Source: JAUWQU01 sp964564285
GTDB taxonomy: Bacteria; Planctomycetota; Phycisphaerae; SM23-33
Direction of reading: 5' to 3'
Assembly (NCBI GenBank): GCA_964564285.1
Contig: CAZMBZ010000015.1
Coordinates: forward strand, 1 to 33,431
DNA length: 33,431 nucleotides
Part shown: piece after piece, positions 8,931 to 16,840 of the stretch
Numbering within the stretch: the first letter of the stretch is position 1
How the letters are laid out: the number at the start of each line of letters is the position of its first letter
The notes under the pieces: generated by a model
What the model saw: the letters and a program-made list of their open reading frames with translations, nothing else
Database searches by the model: none
What the model was told of the DNA's origin: nothing
Program-made: the position numbers and the translations under genes

Positions 8931-9133
8931 CCGGGGGTGAGGGTGAGGGGTTTTTCGAGTCCGAGAGGCCGGAGCGTTCGACGCTCGCTTGATCCTCTGC
9001 ATGAGTGTCTCTCAGCACCTGAAACATCCATTTGCCTCATCTCGCGAAATCGTTGCCGCCCGTGGAACAACCCTGAGCCGTGAGCCGAATAGAGCTAATT
9101 GTAAATTGTAACCGTTTGGGCGAAGCCTCCGAC

Positions 9134-9373
9134 CCGTCTTCGTCCTACGGACTACGCCGCGGCAAGACCCGTCTTCAGTCTTGCGACTTCCGTCTTCCGT
9201 CTTCGCTACGCTACGTCGCGACAAGCCGTCCTGGCGTCTTCGCTGCGCTACGTCGTGACAAGTCGCTTCAGCTTCGACCTGACAAGTCGTCATCCCAAGT
9301 CGGACTACCCCGATGTTTTTCGGGACTTCCGCTTACGCTCCAGCGTCGTGACAAGCCGTCGCGACAAGTCGTC
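9134..9373. repeat. cluster of CTACGTCGTGACAAGTCG and GTCTTCNGTCTT units
   Basis: At least four copies of the GTCGYGACAAGYCG unit occur: 9211-9230, 9248-9265, 9343-9360 and 9358-9373, with a partial one near 9281. CGTCTTC and GCGACTTCCGTC stretches fill the space between. The unit is CTACGTCGTGACAAGTCG with C/T changes; the exact 18-mer is also at 7923-7940. Confidence 0.75.
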
Positions 9374-9393
9374 TTGCGACTTCCGTCGCCAAA

Positions 9394-9418
9394 CCGCCCC
9401 GGAACTCATCCGGGGCGG
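9394..9418. terminator. candidate hairpin downstream of the second PEP-CTERM gene
   Basis: Perfect 10-base arms CCGCCCCGGA (9394-9403) and TCCGGGGCGG (9409-9418) with a 5-base loop. It lies 96 bases after the stop of the gene at 9514-10188. On the minus strand it is followed by only a short TTT, so termination is plausible but unproven. Confidence 0.4.
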
Positions 9419-9452
9419 CTTGGATCGTCTGTGTCTGTGTGTCTGTGTGAAA

Positions 9453-9472
9453 CCTGCCTGCCGGCAGGCAGG
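9453..9472. repeat. 20-base perfect palindrome (second copy)
   Basis: Same core as the 24-base palindrome at 7804-7827. It is preceded by a GT-rich simple repeat (about 9427-9448, GTCTGTGTCTGTGTG). Confidence 0.85.
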
Positions 9473-9493
9473 CCGATCGCTTATGCGCGGCCG

Positions 9494-9522
9494 CTTCGAC
9501 TCGCGTCGCTCGCTCAGGACCT
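9494..9522. repeat. interspersed repeat overlapping the end of the second PEP-CTERM gene
   Basis: CTTCGACT, an 8-base spacer variant and GCTCAGGACCT (9512-9522). The last 11 bases are identical to 7957-7967, and in both places TCA inside this block is the stop codon (TGA on the minus strand). Confidence 0.8.
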
Positions 9523-10188
9523 GCGGCGGCGACGGCGTTTCAACAGGCCCAATCCGCCCAAAGCCAGAAGGCTCATCGTGGCAGGTTCGGGAACGACCTC
9601 GAAGCCGTAATCTGTCCAAGATACATAAGACGCGGCGCCACTGGCGGTGACGACCGCGGTAGTACCAAGGGCTATCGTTGCGCCGCCTACTCTTTGCACC
9701 TCAGTAAACCCAGTAAATGAGGCCGTATACCCGCTGGGCGCGCCCGTCATCACGATATTCTCGATTGACCATGTCATTGTCTCGACACCTTCAATACGAT
9801 TGTAATCCCCTCCGAGTGGTAGGGTGTCAACACCGTAATTGTTCTTGGACCATACGCCAGCTCCGGAATTGGCTGTCACTCTGAGGTCCCAAGTGAGACC
9901 AATTCCAGCATTTCCATCAATCGTCAGGCCCGTTAGCGACTGTTGGGAAATGCCTGTGTTCATGGTACTGCTGGTACCAGTCGGAAATGGGCTTGCTCCA
10001 TCGTCGAATGTACCTGTTAAGATGACGCCGTCTTGGCTGGCAACGTTGTAACCACCACTTTCGGCCACTCGGTATGGTTGTACATTGTCAAGTGTGATGA
10101 TGGCAGCGTCTAGAGGCGCAGCGAACGCCACTACGGCCATCGCCACGACGGCGAGGCTCAATACTGTTTTGATTCTGCAACTTTTCAT
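9514..10188 (-). CDS. PEP-CTERM protein, paralogue without dockerin module
   Basis: A 224-residue secreted protein. Signal peptide at residues 1-28 (LSLAVVAMAVVAFAAPLDAA), a beta-rich domain to about residue 195, then the sorting signal VPEPATMSLLALGGLGLL and a run of basic residues ending in Ser. It is clearly a duplicate of the gene at 7959-8783: both share GAPSGYTASF, QQSLTGLT, LRVTAN and GVWSKNNY at matching places, and their DNA is almost identical around 8338-8422 and 9719-9803. It lacks the dockerin-like segment of its partner. The start has a near-perfect Shine-Dalgarno sequence. The arginine run (six Arg) is longer than in the partner, and the terminal Arg-Ser-stop is encoded by repeat DNA. 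Function unknown; surface or extracellular matrix protein is likely. Confidence 0.9.
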   Translation of the reverse strand: MKSCRIKTVLSLAVVAMAVVAFAAPLDAAIITLDNVQPYRVAESGGYNVASQDGVILTGTFDDGASPFPTGTSSTMNTGISQQSLTGLTIDGNAGIGLTWDLRVTANSGAGVWSKNNYGVDTLPLGGDYNRIEGVETMTWSIENIVMTGAPSGYTASFTGFTEVQRVGGATIALGTTAVVTASGAASYVSWTDYGFEVVPEPATMSLLALGGLGLLKRRRRRRS

Positions 10189-10501
10189 GATTTGCTACCT
10201 CCTTCTAGTAATAGGCTCTCGAAAGCCCTCTCATCCCTCGCTCGTGGCACGTTTGTGCCGGGTTTTCAAGCGAAAGACAGCTCTTGGTAACGATTTGCAC
10301 AGATTTACACGAACATGATCCGGCGAAGCCTTCGATCCTCAGCCGACCTCGCCAACTGCTGCAATGACTTCCCGCAAACTCAACTCGATTTGATCTTGTG
10401 TATTATACCCCCTCCCCGGATTTTGTATACTGCAATATTACGGAAACTTTTATGCACTTTTGACGCAGTTTGGGGCGAATGTTGTGGCGGGCCCCATCCG
10501 C
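10189..10501. promoter_or_regulatory. 313-base divergent gap between PEP-CTERM gene and regulator
   Basis: The left end carries AAGGAGGT (10197-10204, minus strand) eight bases before the PEP-CTERM start. An AT-rich patch at 10388-10440 contains -10-like hexamers TATTAT (10401-10406) and TATACT (10426-10431) reading toward the regulator, with no good -35 partner at 17 bases. Promoters for both divergent genes must lie here. No gene or structured RNA was recognised. Confidence 0.45.
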
Positions 10502-11755
10502 ATGCTCTATGATGAATTCATGAACGAGGTACTCTCCAACACCACCCGTGATGTCTCCGGCGGTCGCCGGACGGTCCTGCTGGCCCTTGGTCAGGAAAAT
10601 GAGATCCTCAAGCGCGGCATCTACGACCAGGTCCGACGGGCGGGCTGGAGTGTGCTTGACCTGCGTTTTCACGGTATGGAGATTCCGCGGTCGTTCTGCG
10701 CGGATGGCGTGCTCTTTCGTCTGGCGGGTCAGGCGGTCCCGCTCGTCAGGCGGTTCCTCCGTACGGGCGTGCCGGTGGTGCAGATTCATGACGCGGTCCT
10801 TCCCGAACGATGCTGCTGCGTCATTCAGGATCGACAGGGCATTGGTAAGGCCGCGGCTGAGCATTTCGCCCAGCGAGGCTTCAGGAACATGGCGTATCTT
10901 CATAGCGAGGAGTTTGACACTTCTCCGTTCAAACCGACTGGCCTGAGCTTCGTCCAGCATGCCCGCGGGCTTGGGGCCAAGGCCGACCTGTTCGCCATTC
11001 AGCGGCTTGGCCGCATCATTTCCTGGGCCCGGTTCGAAGTATTGGCCAGGCGTTTCGGCAGGGAGATCGCCAAACTCGAGTTGCCGCTGGGTATTTTCAC
11101 GTACAACGACGTGATGGCCGTACGCATCTGCCGATTCTGTGACGCCCTCGGCCTGCGCGTGCCGGAGGAGGTGGCCGTCCTTGGAAACGGCAACGCCCCC
11201 TACAAGTGCGAGTACGCGCCGACGCCCCTTTCCAGCGTGGACCCCAATTTCTTCCTTCAGGGCCGGGCGGCGGCCGAACTGCTCGGCCGCCTTATGGACG
11301 GCGAGCCGCCCCCGGCGGAGCCCGTCCTGATCACACCTGCGGGCGTCGTCACCCGCCAGAGCACCGATGTGCTGGCCATGCCGGACGCCGACACCGCAAG
11401 GGCCCTGCGGTACATGTGGGAACATCTCGACAAGCCGGTGGGTGTCCCCGAAATCGCGGAGGCCTGCGGCATGTCCCGAAGCACGCTCGAACGCCATTTC
11501 CGCAAGTACCTCCGCAGGAGCGTGACAGAGGAGCTTGTCCGAAAGCGGCTCGAACGCGGCTGCGAAATGCTGAGAGCCACAGAGCTGTCCATCAACGAAA
11601 TCGCCAGGCAGGTCGGCTTCAAAACGGAAACGTACTTCTTTCGGGTCTTCGGTAAGGCGATGGGCATGACGCCGAGGAAGTACCGGTTGGCGCAAACCGC
11701 CGGGGGTGGCGAGGCCGAGGCGCCCGAAACGCCCGGCACTATATCTGGCATGTGA
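10502..11755 (+). CDS. XylR-like transcriptional regulator (sugar-binding domain + AraC HTH)
   Basis: A 417-residue regulator. Residues about 23-290 resemble the periplasmic-binding-protein fold of LacI/XylR sensors (VLLALGQENEILKRGIYDQV, then a LGIFTYNDVMAVRI block and EEVAVLGNGN). Residues about 300-396 are an AraC-type double helix-turn-helix (VPEIAEACGMSRSTLERHF and INEIARQVGF, ending GMTPRKYR). There is no N-terminal LacI-type HTH. The fold order is that of E. coli XylR and its many planctomycete relatives. It should bind a sugar and activate transcription nearby; the flanking sulfatase operon and PEP-CTERM genes are candidate targets. The start is uncertain: ATG 10502, ATG 10520 and TTG 10460 are in frame and none has a strong ribosome binding site. 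C-terminal 20 residues are a Gly/Glu/Pro-rich tail. Confidence 0.88.
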   Translation: MLYDEFMNEVLSNTTRDVSGGRRTVLLALGQENEILKRGIYDQVRRAGWSVLDLRFHGMEIPRSFCADGVLFRLAGQAVPLVRRFLRTGVPVVQIHDAVLPERCCCVIQDRQGIGKAAAEHFAQRGFRNMAYLHSEEFDTSPFKPTGLSFVQHARGLGAKADLFAIQRLGRIISWARFEVLARRFGREIAKLELPLGIFTYNDVMAVRICRFCDALGLRVPEEVAVLGNGNAPYKCEYAPTPLSSVDPNFFLQGRAAAELLGRLMDGEPPPAEPVLITPAGVVTRQSTDVLAMPDADTARALRYMWEHLDKPVGVPEIAEACGMSRSTLERHFRKYLRRSVTEELVRKRLERGCEMLRATELSINEIARQVGFKTETYFFRVFGKAMGMTPRKYRLAQTAGGGEAEAPETPGTISGM

Positions 11756-11800
11756 CGGATGACAGACCCAAGGGCAGTTCGGCTGCGATTGCGCGCGGCG

Positions 11801-13345
11801 CTACCGTGGTTTTTTCGGGGCCTTCTTATTCTTGTCCCTGGGCTTGGTCGGGGCGGGTTTGTAGTTGGGGTTTGGTTTGGGGAGCTTGGCGCCGGCCTTC
11901 TTCAGGAAGGCCGTGAGTCTGGCGTCGAGCTGCTTCACCTTTTCGGGCATCTTGTCTGACAGGTCGGTCGTCTCGCTGAGGTCGTCGGCTAGGTTGAACA
12001 GTTCGAACTCCCTGCCGTCATATCGCTTGATGAGCTTCCAGTCGCCGGCACGGATGATGCTGTATGGCGGGATATTCCGGCTGCGATAGTGCGGGAAGTG
12101 CCAATAGATCGCGTCGCGGTTCAGCTTGCCCGTGCCATCGAGCACGGGGCGGAGGTCCACGCCGTCGATGGCGCGCCCGGCTGGGAGGGAAACGCCAGCG
12201 GCGCGGCAGATTGTCGGGAAGTAGTCCACGCTGATGATGGGCGTCTTGCTTGCCGTGCCGGGCTTGGTAACTGCTGGCCAGCGAACGATAAGGGGCACGC
12301 GTATGCCGCCTTCGTATGGATACCCCTTGCCGGATCGCAGCGGGGCGTTGTTGGTAGCGCCGAGCAGGCCTCCGTTGTCGGACGTGAAGATCACCAAGGT
12401 GTTTTCGGCCAGGCCGGACTCTTTCAGGGCGGCGAGGATCTTGCCCGTGGACTCATCAACGCTCTGGACCATACCCGCGTAGGTGGCGTTTTTCTGGTTG
12501 GTGGGGGGCTTGGCCTTGTACTTTTCCTTGAGGTCCTTCTTGCTCTGCAGCGGCGTGTGAACGGCGTAGTGGGCCATGTAGAGCAAGAACGGTTTGTCGC
12601 GGTGCTTGCGGATGAATCCGACGGCCTCGTCTGATTCGCGGTCGGTGAGATACTCGCCTTCCTTACGCGGCGGGAGCGTGGGTATGCCCTCGGGCAGGCG
12701 TTTGGTGCGGTACGGGTCGAAGTAGTTCGGCGGCTGACCGAAGTCGCACCCGCCTATGTTGAAGTCGAACCCCTGAGCAGTCGGGTAATATTCGTCAGGT
12801 CCGAGGTGCCACTTGCCGATGTGGCAGGAGGTATACCCGGCCGGCTTGAGGACCTCGGCGATGGTCACCTCATCGAGCTCCATCCAGAATGGATTTCGCG
12901 GGCAGATGACCTTCTTTCTTGGGTTGGGGTTGACGTACTCGGGAATCTTTCCGCCCTCGGCGGCGCCCTTGCCTCCCTGGAAGCGGGCGCGTATCCAATC
13001 CGTTACGCCGACGCGTGCGGGGTAGCGTCCGGTCATGACGGCCGCCCTCGTCGGGCTGCACACGGCGCACGCCGCATAGGCGTCGGTGAACTTCATGCCC
13101 CCGGTGGCGAGGCGGTCGATGTTGGGCGTCTCGTAGTACTTGCTGCCGAAACACGTCAGGTCCGTCCAGCCCATGTCGTCGACGAGGATGATGACGAAGT
13201 TCAGCGGCTTCTTGGCGTTTGCGCCGGTCGCGCCGGCAAGCCTGGTCGCCGGAGCCGCCATAACCGCCACTCCGCCGCCCGCGGCGCCGGTGAGCATCTT
13301 GAGAAATCCTCGCCGAGTCGTCTGCCACTTGCCTTTGCGCTGCAT
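11801..13345 (-). CDS. Tat-exported sulfatase (CSPTR type), 2
   Basis: A 514-residue type I sulfatase. Tat signal TRRGFLKML (residues 10-18) is followed by a Gly/Ala-rich core. Metal ligands are at ILVDDMGW (56-57), the formylglycine motif CSPTR at 96-100, then CHIGKWHLG and FTSDNGG. The last 35 residues are a Lys/Pro-rich tail (KPNPNYKPAP onward), perhaps a cell-wall or polyanion contact. The start is set by AAGGAGA (13353-13359), seven bases before ATG 13345; a longer frame to 13462 overlaps the upstream gene. It begins 20 bases after the HzsA-like gene ends, so it is the last gene of that operon. It would cleave sulfate esters outside the cytoplasm; the substrate is unknown. It is only distantly similar to the sulfatase at 5574. 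Confidence 0.95.
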   Translation of the reverse strand: MQRKGKWQTTRRGFLKMLTGAAGGGVAVMAAPATRLAGATGANAKKPLNFVIILVDDMGWTDLTCFGSKYYETPNIDRLATGGMKFTDAYAACAVCSPTRAAVMTGRYPARVGVTDWIRARFQGGKGAAEGGKIPEYVNPNPRKKVICPRNPFWMELDEVTIAEVLKPAGYTSCHIGKWHLGPDEYYPTAQGFDFNIGGCDFGQPPNYFDPYRTKRLPEGIPTLPPRKEGEYLTDRESDEAVGFIRKHRDKPFLLYMAHYAVHTPLQSKKDLKEKYKAKPPTNQKNATYAGMVQSVDESTGKILAALKESGLAENTLVIFTSDNGGLLGATNNAPLRSGKGYPYEGGIRVPLIVRWPAVTKPGTASKTPIISVDYFPTICRAAGVSLPAGRAIDGVDLRPVLDGTGKLNRDAIYWHFPHYRSRNIPPYSIIRAGDWKLIKRYDGREFELFNLADDLSETTDLSDKMPEKVKQLDARLTAFLKKAGAKLPKPNPNYKPAPTKPRDKNKKAPKKPR

Positions 13346-13365
13346 GTATGTGTCTCCTTGGTTTG

Positions 13366-16092
13366 TCAGAACCCGCGTTTGCGCGCGAGGTTCTGCCTGG
13401 TCCGGGCTTCGATCGCCTCTGACTCGGCCCTCTTGGCCTGCCAGATGAGGTACTGCGGGCATGGCTTCGAGCCGGGCATGTCCTCGCGGGGGTTTCGTTT
13501 CAGTTCCTCCGCCCAGCCGCGGATTACCTTCAGGGCCTCTTTGTAGACCGGGTCGTCAGCGTTTGCGAAGGGGCTGTGATCGTGGAGGCCCAGTCCGCCG
13601 GCGGCCTTGGCCAGGGGCGCTCGCAGGAGCCTGCTCTGCTCGGGGTGCGTCAGGTTTATCAGCACGGCGTTGCTGGTGTCGTAAGCGCTGGAGGTCGCCC
13701 ATGCGAAGTCCCGCCCGGCGTGCTTGCCGAACCTCCCGAAGCCGCCTTCGGGAACGCCGGGCGGCCTGGAGCGGTTCTTGTGGCATTGGGCGCACTTGCC
13801 GGCCAGTGCCTGCCACAGCGGGCGGGCGTCTTTCACCACGCAGCGCCCGAAGTTGGCCTCGTACCGCGTGATTGCGTAACTGCCGTAGTAGGGGGCGTTG
13901 AGGTCGATCCAGGTATTGAGCCTGTCGGCTTCCCCGGCGGTCAGGCGTACATCGTGATGGCCCCTATCGAGCATCTGCACGACGGGGCTTGCGATGGCGC
14001 CCTGGGATCGGGCGGGGATCATCGGCGGGTCCTGCCGCGTGCCCGGCACCTGGACAAACCGTCGCAGGTGCTCGTAGCCGAGGCTGAATGCGTCGGTCTT
14101 GTCGCCTCGCAGGTCGATGCCCTTGGGGTGGTCCTGGTGATGGCAGCGGGTGCAGGCCCGGTCCAGTACAGGCTGGACGTCCTCGTGGAACGACAGCGCC
14201 CGCTTGCCGGCCAGCCACGGCCGGGGCCTGGCGGGCCGGGCGTGCGTCGGCGCGTGGAAAGCCGCCGGCGGCGTCTCGAACTTGGGCTCGTGGCAGCCGA
14301 TGCAGCCCACCACCTCGCCCGGCTGGGCCGTAACCCAGCTTCGCATCCACTGAAGCGCCCGGCCATTTGCGTCGAGCGGCTGGAAGTACACCGCCCGGGA
14401 CGCCGGTATGGTGAACAGCGCCGAGCCGTCCGGCCCCACGTCGACGGTGCCGACGAGTCGCTTGGCGTCCCAACTGCTGCACAGGCCCATCGGCGGCGTG
14501 CCGTCCATTCCCGCCCAGTGCTTCGTGCCCATCGGGCGATTGATCATCTCGACGACCCGCAGCGCCTTGACCTGTCCGCGGGGCACGCCGGCCAGTCCCG
14601 GCCCGCGGTAGACGTCCGCGAGGTAGACCGTGGCGACTTCGCTGGCGTGGTTAACCCTGGACGGGATCACCGGCGGGCGACGCCGGGCGGCTAGGGGCAT
14701 CGGCGAGCTGCACGATATGTCCGGATCCTCGTGGATCAACTCGCGGTTGCCGAATGTGTCGATCAGGTATATCCCGAAATGCTTCCTGCCCTTGGGCCTG
14801 CAGGAAACGAGGAAGAAACTGTCCGACAGCGGCCAGGGGTACTGGTAATGGGCCGAGAGCTTCCTCCAGAAGAACTCGTTCTTGGTCGGCTGAATCGGCC
14901 TGTCGGGCCAGAGCCTGACGCAGCCGCCGGCTTCTTCCGAACCGACCGACGGGTCGAACAGGCCGATCTCCCCGAACTGGTCCACATTGTGATGGCCCGA
15001 GAGGGTGGCGACGATTCTTCGCCGCCCGCCCCGTCCGTCGGGACCGGGAACCGACCGCGCGTGCAGCATTGAGATCGGCCAGAACGAGTTGTTCCCGTAC
15101 AGCGCCGTTTGCCTCGTGCCGTCGGGGTTCATCACCGCCAGGCCCTGCACGTGGATCACCCAGCGATCGTTGTACTCCCATCGGGTGAACGCCACCCGCC
15201 CGTCATCCAGGACCGTTGGGAAGTTGTCATGTACGTGGTTGACCGTCAGGCGGCGGATGTTGCGTCCGTCGGCGTCCATCACATAGAGGTTTGAAACCGG
15301 CACGGGGTAGCAGTCCACCGTCTGCACGCAGCGCGTGGAGTTGAAGACGATCTGCCCGTTGGGCAGATAGCAGCCCTCGTAGTCGGCGAAGCCCGCATCC
15401 TTCGTAAGGGGCCGGATTTTGCCCGTGGCGATGTTCATCTCGTAAAGGTGGTAATCGTCCTCGTTGAGGTTCTTTTTGTGGGCGAAGAGCACCTTCGATC
15501 CGTCCCAGTATACATCCGGGTCGCGGATGACGCCGTTGGCTGACTCCAGCAGCACGGCCGGGGGGGAATTGGCATCTCGCGGGTCGATCTTGCACAGGCT
15601 CGCGCCCGGCCGCCATGTCCTCGGGCGGTCGCGACTCCAACTCAAGGCCTCGGTGTAGGCGTAATGCTGGGCGCCCAGGGGGTGGCGACGGGTGAACAGA
15701 AGCCGGCCAAACGACATCAGCGGGTTGGATGTAACCAGTGCCTCGCGTCGCAGGGCGGCGAATTCGGCGGCGATGGGTGCGAACCGTTTGACGTCAGCCT
15801 TGGCCTGGGTCGCGCCGCAGACAAGTTCATCCTGTCGGGCGCGCAGGGCTTTGAGCCTGGCCAGGAGCCTGGGGCTTTCGGCGTAGCGAGGCCCGTATTT
15901 CCCGGCCAGGTGGGTGATGGCCGCCCTGAGCGCCTCGAACGCCCGGGGCGCGATCAGCACCGAGACGTTCGTTGAAGGCGGTTTGGCCGCCGGCGCTGCC
16001 CGGGCCGTCACGGCCACGATGCAGATCACGCCGAGCAGAGCCGTCAGGAAACGACAGGTGAAGCGTCTTTGGTGCATACTAAGATTGATCAT
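13366..16092 (-). CDS. HzsA-like multihaem beta-propeller protein
   Basis: A 908-residue exported protein. A signal peptide covers residues 1-32 (LTALLGVICIVAVTARAAPA). Residues about 190-460 show TolB/PD40-like propeller blades (DPDVYWDGSKVLFAHKK; NGQIVFNSTRCVQTVDC; DDGRVAFTRWEYND). Three c-type haem motifs follow: CIGCH (597-601), CTRCH (647-651) and CAQCH (767-771). This layout, propeller then haem domain with the NSTRC block, is that of the hydrazine synthase alpha-related proteins common in non-anammox Planctomycetota, whose role is unknown. It is not evidence for anammox here. A redox role in the periplasm is inferred. ATG 16092 is chosen because GAGGAGAA lies five bases upstream. It sits 37 bases after the flavodoxin-like gene and 20 before a sulfatase. 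Confidence 0.85.
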   Translation of the reverse strand: MINLSMHQRRFTCRFLTALLGVICIVAVTARAAPAAKPPSTNVSVLIAPRAFEALRAAITHLAGKYGPRYAESPRLLARLKALRARQDELVCGATQAKADVKRFAPIAAEFAALRREALVTSNPLMSFGRLLFTRRHPLGAQHYAYTEALSWSRDRPRTWRPGASLCKIDPRDANSPPAVLLESANGVIRDPDVYWDGSKVLFAHKKNLNEDDYHLYEMNIATGKIRPLTKDAGFADYEGCYLPNGQIVFNSTRCVQTVDCYPVPVSNLYVMDADGRNIRRLTVNHVHDNFPTVLDDGRVAFTRWEYNDRWVIHVQGLAVMNPDGTRQTALYGNNSFWPISMLHARSVPGPDGRGGRRRIVATLSGHHNVDQFGEIGLFDPSVGSEEAGGCVRLWPDRPIQPTKNEFFWRKLSAHYQYPWPLSDSFFLVSCRPKGRKHFGIYLIDTFGNRELIHEDPDISCSSPMPLAARRRPPVIPSRVNHASEVATVYLADVYRGPGLAGVPRGQVKALRVVEMINRPMGTKHWAGMDGTPPMGLCSSWDAKRLVGTVDVGPDGSALFTIPASRAVYFQPLDANGRALQWMRSWVTAQPGEVVGCIGCHEPKFETPPAAFHAPTHARPARPRPWLAGKRALSFHEDVQPVLDRACTRCHHQDHPKGIDLRGDKTDAFSLGYEHLRRFVQVPGTRQDPPMIPARSQGAIASPVVQMLDRGHHDVRLTAGEADRLNTWIDLNAPYYGSYAITRYEANFGRCVVKDARPLWQALAGKCAQCHKNRSRPPGVPEGGFGRFGKHAGRDFAWATSSAYDTSNAVLINLTHPEQSRLLRAPLAKAAGGLGLHDHSPFANADDPVYKEALKVIRGWAEELKRNPREDMPGSKPCPQYLIWQAKRAESEAIEARTRQNLARKRGF

Positions 16093-16129
16093 CCGCGTTC
16101 TCCTCAGCAAGTATATGCGACCGGCCGGG

Positions 16130-16840
16130 CTACTTGCCGGCCAGAGCCAAGGCGACCTTGGCCACTCGCAGGCCGAGGTTTCTTGCGTTTTTGGCGCTGT
16201 CCTTGTCGTTTCCCTTGGCCCAGACAACCGCGCCGAAGCGCGATGTGGGCCTGGCGGCGCCTACGACGATCATGTCATGGCAGAACAGTGAATCCTGCAC
16301 AGAGCGGATGGTAACTTCCTGTCCGCCGTTGCGGTTGCCGCCGCAGGCCAGGACGCCGGCGACCTTGTCGGCCAGGGCGAAGCTCTTGCGGAAGGCCATC
16401 CAGCGGTCCATGAACGCCTTGCACAAATAGCTCATGGAACTGAAATATACCGGCGTGCCGATGATGATTCCGCGCACGGCCGGGTCGGTCAGCTTGGCCG
16501 CCACGGCTGGGAAGTCATCCTTCTGCCCCGGGGCGAGAGGCAATCCCACGGCCGGGCCACCATCGATGGACAGTCCTGCCAACTCGACAAGTTCGATTTG
16601 CACCCCCGGACCCGCCTCGGCAGCGCCGTCCAGGGCAATCTTCAGGGCCGCCGCGGTGGACTTGCCCTTTCGCGGACTGCAGCAGACGGCGAGGATCTTC
16701 ACGGGTCCGTCCGCTGGCCTGGCTGCGTCCGACGCTTTGCCAGGCTTGGCTTCGGCTGTCTGGGCATAGCCGACTGTTCCGGCGGCGACCGCGACCCCGG
16801 CAGCCGTAAGGAACTCACGTCTGGTCTGATCTTTTTCCAT
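16130..16840 (-). CDS. Tat-exported flavodoxin-like NAD(P)H-dependent reductase
   Basis: A 236-residue protein. A Tat signal begins the chain (TRREFLTAAG, residues 6-15). Then comes a flavodoxin fold of the NADPH-dependent FMN reductase/iron-sulfur flavoprotein group: phosphate loop CCSPRKGKST (53-62), GTPVYFSSM (128-136) and GGNRNGGQE (167-175). The region where iron-sulfur flavoproteins carry a CxxCxxC cluster motif (about residues 88-108) has no Cys, so it should bind FMN only. Export by Tat fits a protein that folds with FMN before transport. AAGGAGA at 16847-16853 supports the start. It is the first gene of the three-gene operon that continues with the HzsA-like protein, which may be its redox partner. 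Confidence 0.87.
   Translation of the reverse strand: MEKDQTRREFLTAAGVAVAAGTVGYAQTAEAKPGKASDAARPADGPVKILAVCCSPRKGKSTAAALKIALDGAAEAGPGVQIELVELAGLSIDGGPAVGLPLAPGQKDDFPAVAAKLTDPAVRGIIIGTPVYFSSMSYLCKAFMDRWMAFRKSFALADKVAGVLACGGNRNGGQEVTIRSVQDSLFCHDMIVVGAARPTSRFGAVVWAKGNDKDSAKNARNLGLRVAKVALALAGK

Larger units (their letters stand above)
8784..9513. other. 730-base intergenic repeat island between the two PEP-CTERM genes
   Basis: No gene is supported. The stretch holds the leader of the PEP-CTERM gene at 7959-8783, non-repeat DNA at about 8980-9130, and two blocks of repeats at 8856-8930 and 9134-9522. Open frames through it encode repetitive peptides such as PFDFAQDKP, LSEVEG and PERSRR that are typical translations of such repeats. 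Confidence 0.75.

Noticed and set aside
8784..9002. N-terminal extension of the first PEP-CTERM protein by 73 residues
   Set aside because: The extension is translated repeat DNA and would place the signal peptide inside the protein; AGGAGA at 8790-8795 supports the later start.
9080..9650. Open frames of 131-176 codons in the repeat island on the plus strand
   Set aside because: The peptides follow the repeats, with no ribosome binding site and no conserved domain.
10403..11695. A 430-codon open frame on the minus strand opposite the XylR-like regulator
   Set aside because: The plus strand encodes clear sensor and AraC domains here; the minus frame has no recognisable fold and no ribosome binding site.
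13576..14694. A 372-codon open frame on the plus strand within the HzsA-like gene
   Set aside because: It is antisense to the haem-motif region of a well supported gene and shows only low-complexity Gly/Arg/Val composition.
13366..16092. Evidence for anammox hydrazine synthesis
   Set aside because: Only an HzsA-like protein is present. HzsB and HzsC and hydrazine dehydrogenase are absent, and such relatives are common in non-anammox planctomycetes.
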